Below, piece by piece: positions 20,817-42,203 of a stretch of DNA of 64,000 bases. This DNA comes from Cheilinus undulatus (taxonomy: Eukaryota; Chordata; Actinopteri; Labriformes; Labridae): NCBI RefSeq assembly GCF_018320785.1, contig NC_054869.1:29428289-29492288 (forward strand), given 5' to 3'. The position numbers and the translations under genes are program-made. The first letter of the stretch is position 1; every line of letters begins with the position of its first letter. Below the pieces are notes generated by a model. The model ran no database searches. It worked only from the letters and a program-made list of their open reading frames with translations, and had not been told where the DNA came from.

Positions 20817-22590
20817 GCGGCAACAGCTTTCGAAATCTCACAGACCTTCAGTTTGATCTTTTAAGAAGCTGGAGCGCTGTCTTTAAGTTTTTTAAGGCAG
20901 GAAAACCAGTTAGGGCATTGTAGGAAGAAATGGTGGGGCTAAAACAGAGATGCATTAAGTATTCTCAAAGGGTGAAAGATGACACGTTTTAAAATGAACA
21001 GCTTTAAGCAAGTGCACAAAATAATAATTTTTATTGTAATACAAAATACAAATTTCCACTGGCTAAAAAACCCTTAATATGATAGATACACACTCTAACA
21101 TTTAATAATGTAGTTATTTTTAAGCCATTTCCAAGTATTTGTAAAGTTGGGTTAGCCTGCACTGATAGAAAAACAACCAGGAAGAAGATTTTCTGGTCAG
21201 ACAAATAATATATTCATAAAATTGAAAATAAGATACACACTTTTCTTTCACTGCATTTCTGTGCTCTACAAAGTTGTCCATTTTATCGACAATAATGGCT
21301 AAATCAGTACAGATGTAGTCTACTCTGTCACCTCAGCAGTCTCTTTATACAGACAAAATTATCATGAAGGCTTTTTCAACAAGAATCAGCAGCATGTGTT
21401 TGTTTCTTTTGGACTTCATTTAGAAGTACACAACTTAGCCACATGGTGGCAGTATTACTGTACATTCTAATTGTTGTCCATTTTAAAACTAAGGGCTAAT
21501 ATGTAATGCTCAAACTACATTTATTTAGTGACAGCTATAATCCCTTTGTAAGGCATGCCAAGATACAATGTGTTATCAAAAGATGCTAAACGCAGTGTAA
21601 GAAGATGTTTACATTTATTTGATAATTCAAAGTAAATTGAGAATTACCACAGACCAGAATTGTTGTCATAAGTAAGAGTCCAACTTTCATATCTTAAGGC
21701 AGTGACAGGCAACTTGAGTCAATAAGAGGGTCACATTTATTTATTCTCACTCTCAAAAGGCCAAATTGTTTAAAACTGTAGGAAAATCTTGATTAGCTTT
21801 AAACAGAATTGAACCCAATCCACGCTTTAAATCCACTCTTTAAAGCAATAAACAGAGTATTTACATGCTGTTACATTATATTTGACTTGCATTTCTGTTG
21901 TTTTATTTTAATCCACTTCGTGTTTCATAAAAGAGTTTAACAGAAACAATGGCAGAAAATCATATTTGTCACATCTTGAAAAGAAATCATCGTAAACATG
22001 AAATCAAAGATTCTTATGCAAAGGTCCTCCATTTGTCATGTTGTCGTGGCAGAATTTTGAAATTTTTTCTTCATGTTTCATTTTTTTTCAATCTGAAATT
22101 GACTCACAGGCCATAATGAGTGAGGAAGGGGGTGACCCCAGTTGCCTACCCCAGGACAAAACACAGAGGGATTCTGGTTAAAATAAATGAAATAAGGTAA
22201 TAAGGTGTAGGTTGGAAAGTTTTACCAACAGTCAGTATAGTTTTATATTTATTAATAAGATTGACAAAGTAGATGATTGACTAGTTATATTTGGTTTTCT
22301 TTTTAATTTGCAAGGTAATTTACAGTATTCTGTGAAGTAAACAAGTAAAGAGCACAATGATTCCTCAAAATGCAGTGGACTGTAACTAAAAAGTTAAATA
22401 AAAAAATGCAAACTTTAAATGAATGCCCACTGTAAGACCAAACAGTTAAAGGCTGTTGTAAAATTAAATTGTGTTAACTTAAAGATCCAAAATAGTTATT
22501 TCAGCTCTGTTTTTCTGAGTTGATTGAATGCATTTTTAGTTTTAAGTAAATAATAATCATTCTAAGTATTTTTTTGGTCACTGTACTCAA
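20817..22590. other. intergenic AT-rich sequence, no gene seen
   Basis: No gene or well-defined repeat. The sequence is AT-rich with many stops in all frames. Confidence 0.45.
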
Positions 22591-22679
22591 ATTATTTGAT
22601 AATCACCCCTTAATCTGTGATTATCAAATAATGGGACATTGCAGGACTTCTCTAACTGGCACAGTTAGAGAAGTCCTGC
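22591..22679. repeat. two adjacent perfect hairpins
   Basis: Hairpin 1: ATTATTTGATAATCAC (22591-22606) and its exact reverse complement (22617-22632), 10-nt loop. Hairpin 2: GCAGGACTTCTCTAACT (22641-22657) and its exact reverse complement (22663-22679), loop GGCAC. Only 8 nt separate them. No flanking duplication or known family was identified. Confidence 0.9.
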
Positions 22680-22855
22680 CTGTAAGGATAAATAATAACA
22701 AACAGTGGATGTTATACTAAACATGCTGGAATAAGACTTCCTGGTTCAGTGTGCACTTTTCACATATTGTCTCTTGTCTTTTACTTAAGTTGGACATCCC
22801 TGGTCAGCATTAATGTTCAAGATTAATGTATGTGATAGAAAAAAGGGAAAATGCG

Positions 22856-23215
22856 AGGGATGCTTGATGTCAGATTTTTTGCAGATATCCAATATTTACA
22901 GATTTATTTTATCCAATATCAATACCGATAATCAAATATGCATTTCAGACCTAAAAATGTTGGTCTTTTGAGCACAAAAGCACAAAGAAACAAACTTGAG
23001 GACTGAAATCACACTTTAAAGTCAGAAGATTGAGAATGAACAAAGAGAAAAAGACCTCAACTGGTGTATTTTTGTTGGTCCAGCCTCAAACTTTACAAAA
23101 TTATTAGTACAAAATGGCAAAAGTCTACTGTCAATACATGCTGATATTCACAGCCAAAATATTGGTTTTAAAAATTGGCAGGAATTTTGATATTTGCTAA
23201 TAGCATGCATCCCTA
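22856..23215. mobile_element. hAT-like miniature element with AGGGATGC termini
   Basis: The left end AGGGATGCTTG and right end GCATGCATCCCT form an inverted pair about 360 bp apart. The interior has GATATCC and CAATATC-rich sequence in both orientations near the ends, as in the widespread fish TAGGGATGCA class. No transposase remains, and no convincing 8-bp duplication was seen. Confidence 0.55.
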
Positions 23216-23598
23216 AAAACTTCAGTGAAGGAAGACTACATAGATTGATGAAAAGTACCTGAACATGTTGTTTTGATTTGAATTTAAACAGAATTTGTAA
23301 GTATAGGAAAATTTTCACAGTGTGGTTTAACTTAAAAAAAAGTCAAGGTAACCTAACATAAATGAACAAATAATTTTCAGTTTAAACTTGGTTGGTTTGA
23401 CAGTGCATGATTACAGTAATTTAAGTATAGTAGAACCACTGGGCTGTGCATGTAAAAGGAAATGCTGTAATTTTTGAAAATGGATTGTATTTTTTTAAGA
23501 GCAACTTGCAATTCATGAACACCTAGCACAAAAACCATGGCTATTAGCATTTAACAACAGGGAATGTTATTTTTATTGTCCAATTTTTTATTTAAGAC

Positions 23599-24136
23599 CA
23601 GATGTGCTCAACCAGGGTGCCGTGGCACCCTTTGGTATCTTCTTGCATTGTCAGGGGTGCCTTAAAAATGCCTTAAATTGAACCAAGAATTTCATGAATA
23701 AAAAGAACATGATCTCTCCTGGTGTAAAAAGTTGTCCCATATACCCTTTTTCCATTCAGCATCAGGGTCAGCAGATGAATGGATTAAATCTGTACACATG
23801 CACAAGACTGATGCACAGGATTTTTGTTTTTTGTTCGGCAGATGTGCTGAAACGCATCAAAGTAGGGGGTTTCTGTAGGCCTGCATGACTTTCCAATTAA
23901 GTGTTATTGCCAAAATGCATCAGAATGCATTTTCAGGCCTACACAACTATTCCTGCGAAATAAAAGCACTTTAGTTGTTTTAAAGGGGTGCGTTAGATAT
24001 TTATCTCATTAACTCTATTACTGAATGAATCCTTTGGCAGTTGCAGGGATGTTATCAGTACATTTTGCCTTGGATGACTTGATAGATTTCACTTTTTGAA
24101 AGGGTGCGTCATCATAAAAAGAGGTTGAAAACACTG
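23599..24136. mobile_element. hAT-type non-autonomous element with near-perfect TSD
   Basis: The 538-bp element is flanked by TTTAAGAC (23591-23598) and GTTAAGAC (24137-24144), a 7/8 match. The left terminus is CAGATGTGCTCAACC; the right terminus, reverse-complemented, is CAGTGTTTTCAACC. A short frame inside (23694-23888) does not resemble a transposase. Confidence 0.7.
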
Positions 24137-24599
24137 GTTAAGACAATGATGGAAGTGATTCAGTCTCATTATGGAAAGTTGGACTTAAAGGGGATTATGT
24201 TACTGTGTCTTTGTCAGAATATAAACAGCACAATAGAAAAATGTCACTCCAAACTGTCCAAGAATGTGATCAGCCAGCTCTGAAGCCAGAAATAACAACT
24301 TATTTAGTTTCTGATAAGTTGCTCATGTGAATCATCCCAGCAGAGATTTTTTTTGTGATTGTGTTGTGTGAAGTACAGAAGTGGGTGGTGTCTGGTGGAG
24401 TCCTGGACTTGTAAGGCACTAAACCAGGTCAGTGTCATTGTGTGATCTGAGCCTACAGAGAGGATAAAGCTCAGCAGAGGAATTTTACAATGCCGTTTGA
24501 GAGGATTACATACTGTACAGAGAAGATAGTTGATACTTTTAATATACAAAAGGTGTGGGTGTTTGCGTGTGTTTTTCTGTCTACCGGGTTTCTAGTTCA
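24137..24599. other. intergenic sequence, no gene seen
   Basis: No recognisable gene or repeat. Confidence 0.4.
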
Positions 24600-24850
24600 G
24601 CTAGACCCACACCCTGCATTTCTCAGGGGTCTTCTCTTTCTTTTCTTTCTGTCCCTCCATTGTTCCCTCTTCCTCCCATTTCTCCCCTCACCCTGCTTGG
24701 CCGTCCTCAGGTGAGGCTGGCGTCTCACATCGCTTACAGTGCATTGTGAGCGTACTCAATGGGATCACTGTGGAGAGACTGCAGAGTCTCTGTTCGAGGC
24801 ATCAGATTGTCCTCCGATCAGCATTCAGGTCAGGTGAAGGCTGATGTCAC
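24600..24850 (+). other. pyrimidine tract, acceptor-like site and short palindromes
   Basis: A long pyrimidine tract (about 24630-24706) ends in CCTCAG/GTGAGG, resembling a 3' splice site, although the downstream frame stops after 12 codons. A stem-loop pairing ACAGTG with CACTGT and CATTG with CAATG (24736-24771) and a perfect AGAGACT-AGTCTCT palindrome (24775-24792) follow. It could be an exon of a non-coding RNA or a regulatory block. Confidence 0.3.
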
Positions 24851-25399
24851 TGTATGGTGGGGATATGATGCCAAAAATAGCTCAAAATGTCAGATTGTTT
24901 CCTGTATAGAAGCAGGGATAATACACAATTGTTTTACTATTTATTAAGCACTGATCAATGTGCTTTTTTAAGCAAGTAACCCTTTTAGCATTAAATTCTG
25001 TGATTCATTTTATCATTAACACTGAGAATACTCTTATTTTCTTAGAATAATTGAGCATATTTTCCATTTTTGTATGCTAAGATATTAAAAAGCAAGGTCT
25101 AAATTTCCCAAAACAATGAAATACAGATATAAAAGATTATTTTGTATCCATCTAGAAAAGATTGTGGGAAAAAATATGTATAAACCTCCATTACCATTGA
25201 ATTATACATTAAATAAAGCTTTTAAGCTTTTGTTTAATTGTTACAGGAGGTTAAAGAAAGTGTCTCAACTTGCACTTTCTGTTTGCAAACCTTTAAAGCT
25301 GCAGAGAATAAGCTGCATAAAGTTCAGACACAGACTGGTTTAGTTTATTTGCACCTCAGATATTTTTTTTCAGTTCTTTGCAAGGTGTCAAGTTGCATC

Positions 25400-25557
25400 C
25401 TCTTGTTTGTTGTTTGATTGGACACAGGGACAATGGCTCCACCCCCTCAGAAAGACTCTGTGCCTCCTTCAGCCAAACACACCTGTAGGATCTCACTCTC
25501 ACCATCAAACCTGAGCGAGCAGCACAAGAGAAGACCTGCTGGAGAACTGAGAGTGAT
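25400..25557 (+). other. probable non-coding first exon of the keratin gene
   Basis: A GC-richer segment ends with a strong donor (GTGAGT at 25558-25563) about 1.07 kb before the acceptor at 26620-26621 that precedes the keratin start codon. An inverted CCAAT word (ATTGG) lies at 25417-25421. No TATA box was identified and the 5' boundary is a guess. Confidence 0.5.
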
Positions 25558-25964
25558 GTGAGTACTGTTTTTGCTCTTCTGCTTTGATTTTTTCTCATTA
25601 AATAACACTGAAAAGTCAATTAATGAGCAATAAAGTTTTATATTGCAGTCAGAGATGAGGCAGATTTAAATCTCACACAGATTCAAAGAGAAAAATCAGT
25701 TTAAGTTTAGTACACTTGAAAGGAATATCTGCTCGTCTAATAACTCAAAAATGCGCATAGCTATCATATTTAATATTGGGTACATGTTGTTTAATCATTT
25801 GTGATTGATTTCAATTATAATGTCATCACAGGGTCAGTTTAGCAGGTTTCCTGCTTTAGCAGTAGAGATGGAGATGGATCATAAATGAGCCTACAGATCT
25901 GCATCTATGCCTTGAAATGGCTGTTAACATGTCTTGTTGGACCTTTAGTGCAACGTCTGATGAC

Positions 25965-26325
25965 AGGCATGACAAGACTACAAAAAGATGCAAAAAAAAG
26001 AAACTACAGACAGATGCAAAATGATGGCATGCAGACTCGTAATAGCTTGGGAGAGGTACATGAAATTACTTTAGTGTGGTACAAAAAAACATTAAAGATG
26101 CAAACCAAAGTGACAAAGTGACTACATAAGACTCTGCAGTGACATCTTCTGTTTTTGAGAGATAAAATACACAAGTACACCCAAAAAGAGACACAAAATG
26201 AAATCAGAGAATTGAAAAACAACCCCAGAATGATCGCCGACACCAAATAACACACAATACATGAGAACAATAAGAGGTAAAACATTAGAGAAGAGATGTG
26301 AAAATATGACATTTTTTTGCAAATG
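25965..26325. repeat. diverged tandem-like repeat of ACTACAAAGAGATGCAAAA type
   Basis: Words such as ACTACAAAAAGATGCAAAA and AAAGAGACACAAAATGA recur with many substitutions across this leader intron. Fish genomes commonly carry such degenerate 18-20 bp arrays. Frames open across it on both strands come from the array. Confidence 0.5.
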
Positions 26326-26521
26326 TAAGAACAAATATGAGCTTAACTGATGTAGAAAAGCTAAAATGACAAAAACAGGACAAGCTAATGTATTATTTGG
26401 ACATTACTGGCATACAAAATGTAGGCATGTGAGTTCATGAACTTGTTTTCTCTTTATTATTAGCTGTTCTTTTCAACATCATTAGTCGAATACAGTTCTA
26501 ATGGTCTTCGTTTTTATCTGA

Positions 26522-38040
<11,519 letters not shown>

Positions 38041-38970
38041 GCCAAAGTGTGTAAAGAAAAGTGATGTATCTAAAACCCAAAGCGTCTGCTGTGCTTCAGG
38101 TCACAGCTTTTTTTTAATCATTTTTTCCTTATTTTTTTGTTTTATCAAATTTGCCAAAATAGATGAGTAATAGAGTTTATCTGGAACTTTAGTTGGTCTT
38201 CTCTTGCAACATGAAAAATATATGTATTCACAAAAATGGAGGAACTCATTTCATATTAGATCAAACTGATCTCGGTGTTTAAATAGCCGGTCTTATAAAA
38301 CGTGTCCAAAGAAATGCATGAAGATTGTCCTAGGATTTCATGAAACATAGAAATCTGAGGAAAATAGAAGCTGAGCTCAAAATCCATTAAAGGAATCTGC
38401 TCAAGAATGTGCTTTTACCATCAATAGGAGGAGACAGATGAGAAATTTCAACACCACTTTTACTTGTATGGTGAAAATACCTTTACAGCTATTTGCAAAT
38501 TAGCTTATCTTAGCATAGCATAAAGTCTGGAAACAAAGGTATAAAAGCAAGTCTTGTAGTTAGCAAGATAAATAAAATCTACCAGTGCCTGTAATGCTCA
38601 AAGCAAACAATTTATATTTGGGTAATCTAATAAATACAGAAGCCAATGAATTCCAATTTCTAAGCTAAGCTAATGAGCTTTTGTCTGCAGCCTGTTATTT
38701 GTTGAATGGATATGATGAGTGAATTTAAGTATTTGTAAAACAATTAAATACAATGTAATTTTTTAAAAGACAGAGTAATATTTGCAGTTATGAATACATG
38801 CATGTTTAGAAAATGTCTGGATTTTTCAGTCAGTATCTACTGTTATTGCTGGATAGTTTTTTTTAAATAGTGATAAAAGTATTTCATTGCCTTTTGTTAA
38901 AATAAGAAAACAAATCAACTCAACCAAAGCAGATGTACAGTGTCAATAAAAAAACTTTGTGTAAACTTGC
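38041..38970 (+). other. 3' UTR of the keratin gene
   Basis: AATAAA hexamers at 38571-38576 and 38945-38950 offer two cleavage points. The first lies inside an interspersed repeat, so a short form would take its poly(A) signal from the repeat. Confidence 0.5.
38410..38700. repeat. fish interspersed repeat in the keratin 3' UTR
   Basis: Contains TTAGCTTATCTTAGCATAGC followed by ATAAAGTCTGGAAAC and an ATCTACCAGTGCC segment, diagnostic of a common teleost repeat. It carries one of the two candidate keratin poly(A) signals. Confidence 0.5.
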
Positions 38971-40900
38971 ATGTGCTTGTCATTTCTGTAAGAAAATGTA
39001 GCCCAAACAGAAACTTTGACTGATACTGGAGGAATATGATAGGAGAGAGGACAGTGACACACGATTCAGCACCAAGAGGGCAGAAACTACACAACCTACT
39101 TACAGGAGCATCGGGTGACAGGCTTTGTGCTTGTGAGTCTTCCATGTCTCTGTCTCAGAGTGTTGGTGTGCACATGTAGACAGGGTGCATATGCACTAAT
39201 GCTGACACATAAACACATGTATGCAATTCAATTGTGAGAGAGTGAAAGTTCATATTAAAGACATCAAAAAGAGCAAAATCATACATTCTTGTGAATAAAA
39301 CTTCTTTTGTTGGGATTGAAGTCACTGAAAACGGATGAGGTCAGATGTCATGGTAACATGAACACAATAAGCCCACAGTAAAATAACCTATATCAGGTTT
39401 GTATTCATTGGAGTTTCATGTCAATGATTTTTACTCTAATTCTGGTAATTATAATCCTGAAACACTCTTTTAAACCCATGAAACCTGATCATCTATTTAG
39501 TGACAAAGGGCTTAGGTTAAAGAATGTAGAGCTGTGATTTGGGGGATTTTGAAATGGTTTTTAATGCACAGTCACAGATGCACATCTGTGAGAAACTCCA
39601 TGTGTGTTTGTATGGAAGGCTTAAAAACTACACATTTTAGTGTGTTTTCTAGATAACATGGACTTAATGTCTATTTAAATAAACTTCTATCATTGAATGT
39701 AATTATGAAATTATTGTTGCAGTAATTTTACTTTAACAGAGCTTTTGCATTTTCAGTTCTGTAGTCAAAATGGTAAAATTTGCCTTTTTAAACTCAAGTG
39801 TGATCATTATTTGAAGTCAATTCAAAGTATTCAAAAGCACCAAGGAAAAAAAGACCAGTTGTTTGAAGCTACACAAATGTAAAGATGAAATGTCACAGCA
39901 TTTAAAATCACAATATGAGAAATGAAAGCTTTTTAAATGTATATATGTCCCACTTTGTTTGATACTATCATTATTATCAACTTTCAGTTGTACACAACTA
40001 CAAACATTTAAGTAATGAGTAAGACACTTCAAAATATATTTCTTTTGGCAATCAGACAGAAATAATCGTGTTTTTATTCAAAATTTAATTAGTTTAATTC
40101 AAATTTATTCAAACTCAATTTTTTGATTGGTGCATTCAGATCTTAGAAGTAAAAATCCACTATTTATTGCCTGATTGTTAGTCAATGGAGGTGCAAGTGC
40201 ACAAGAGAAAATATTTAAGAATATTCACATTAGAGGTTATACAAGGGGAAATTGTGCATTTACCTGTTGCATTGTGGAAAAGGCACAAAAGGTTTTACAT
40301 TATTGTCCTTTTTATATTTTTCCCTTCTCTAATGTGATTTACCAGACAAGCAGAGACAGTATTTTCAGCTTGCTCTCACTTTCTGCAGTTACTTGTCAGT
40401 GTAAATATTCTTTAGGTTGACACTCCAGTGTGAAAAGTTTTACTGTGACCCATTTAAAAGACAGAGAACACGTTTACACAATGAACGTCACTGATGATTT
40501 AATCTTAAACTACAGTCTCCTCTCTTCTCTAACTCAATGCACCAACGTCAGTGGAGAGTTATCACCTTTTTATCACCTCAATGAGAAACTTGTAAAACTC
40601 AAACACATACTGACCTTTTAGAGTCTGTTAACCTAAGACGTCGTGTGAGCTCACACACAAGATTTACAGGCAGACTGACAGACACCATCCCTATGCAGTG
40701 TTAACTACCTTTGACTTGACATAATTTAAGATGGCAACTTTTGATTTTAGAATTATCCAAAATACTCTTTATGTAATGTTCTAAATATATTTGGTTTATT
40801 CTTACACTAGGGATTTAACACCGTGATTTTGGTACTTTTGCTCCAGGGTCACCATAGTTTCCTAAATCCAGCGTTTCAGCTCAGGGTGATTCTGATAGTG
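38971..40900. other. intergenic sequence between keratin and shoc1, no gene seen
   Basis: AT-rich. Frames of 63-81 codons at 39817-40032, 40175-40420 and 40430-40621 have no recognisable features and are treated as chance. Confidence 0.5.
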
Positions 40901-40908
40901 GAGTAAAC

Positions 40909-40926
40909 GGCGCCCTCTTGTGGCCA
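40909..40926 (-). promoter_or_regulatory. candidate CTCF site between keratin and shoc1
   Basis: GGCGCCCTCTTGTGGCCA is the reverse orientation of the CTCF core (consensus GGCCACnAGnGGGCGCC-like). It sits between an epithelial gene and a germline gene, where an insulator would make sense. Binding is not shown by sequence. Confidence 0.45.
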
Positions 40927-40951
40927 AACCTGATTAGTGCAAGTAACTTAC

Positions 40952-41097
40952 AGCAGAAGTTCCCAAACTTCCCAGTCTGCGACCCCACAATAAGGGTGCC
41001 AGAGACCCGGCCCCCTACTGTATCTGAAGATGGTTGAAGCATAGTTAAACACAGCCTTGTCTCATGACCCCCACAGAGAGAACCACTGGCTTACCGC
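40952..41097. mobile_element. short hAT-like MITE remnant upstream of shoc1
   Basis: The left part reads AGAAGTTCCCAAACTTCCCA followed by GCGACCCC; the right part reads ATGACCCCCACAG then GAGAACCACTGG. This is the inverted arrangement of the CAGTGGTTCCCAAACT class of fish hAT miniatures. The 8-bp duplication is not clear. Confidence 0.45.
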
Positions 41098-41339
41098 GCA
41101 GCAGATTGGTTTAGGGTCAAAATGCTCCCTGTATGAGTCTTATTTACATTTGATTGACCATAAAACAATCTGACAAATCTGAATGTTTCTTGTTGTCAAC
41201 ATCGGTATTTTTTCTTTAATGATTACGTTCTTGGTGTCTTTAATTAAAACAGGTCGAGGGTTTTGACTTCAAATAGTGGAGGCCAACTAGAAATCCCGTT
41301 TAATTTCCACGTTTCGTGAAGCCCAACAAAAGCTTTGAT

Positions 41340-41498
41340 GCTCCGCAGCTAGAGACGTCACAGCGCATGCGTGCGGATACAATTCGTCTTTGACGTTCAG
41401 AAGCTCGAGAGGATGAAATCATTTTTATGAACGACCTTCAGAGCCGTGTCAAATTTTTATCTACACCCCACCTGTGAAAAACTACTGGTAATCGTAAT
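41340..41498 (+). promoter_or_regulatory. shoc1 core promoter and non-coding first exon
   Basis: A CpG-rich patch carries a half-CRE GACGTCA (41354-41360) and an NRF1-like GCGCATGCGTGC (41363-41374), both common in germline promoters. The probable first exon ends before a GTAAGT donor at 41499-41504 and joins the acceptor at 42195-42196. The leader contains two short upstream frames: 41413-41430 (5 codons plus stop) and 41427-41477 (16 codons plus stop). Confidence 0.55.
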
Positions 41499-42203
41499 GT
41501 AAGTTTGATTCTAGCCAACACAGTCCAACTAAATATTTCATTTTTATTAGTTTTGTTTAGGCTGTAGTTTAATTCGCTGAAGGTCAGTAACAAGTTAGCT
41601 GTTAAAATACGATACTACCTAGCTAGCTTATATATCAGTGACAGCTTGATGTTACCGTTAAAAATACATAAACCAACTGACAACCTTTTAAAGTAGTATT
41701 TCGTGTTTGTGCTATTTTGTTGTAACTGTTCTGTTATTTACTCCATTCTTTAATCCTAATTCACTATCAAGACACCGTTTATTTGACGTTGGCTAGTAAG
41801 AATTATATATCACTTGTTTTACTTTAAGTGTTTCTTTAATTGTATGCTGCCCTGCAGATTATTTATTAAACTTTCTAATATTAAAATGAAATGAAAGAAT
41901 CAGTCTTTAATGATGCGAAATGTACAAATCAAATCATCTTTATTTTTAGTCATGATGATAAAATTCTATACTTTTATTGAAGAGAAAATTGAATGCAGTT
42001 TCCCCCTTTACCTCCACGCTGTGGTGTATGTACCACTCTGTTAACTGAAGATGAAGGCATTTCTTACACAACTGGTGACACTTGTTTGAAGAACTTAAAT
42101 TTCCTTTAAAAATAGCTTTGTTAAAATAAACTGTAATCGATCATTTCCTTAGTATATACTTTATGTATTTGTATTTCCTTTCCATGATGTTCATAGGTCA
42201 GAC

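Noticed and set aside
24730-24795. microRNA precursor (miR-33-like seed GTGCATTGT)
   Set aside because: Only the seed resembles miR-33; the stem is short and the star arm does not match, so it is not called.
25885-26334. Several 70-102 codon frames in the keratin leader intron
   Set aside because: They arise from the diverged tandem repeat, which leaves frames open on both strands.
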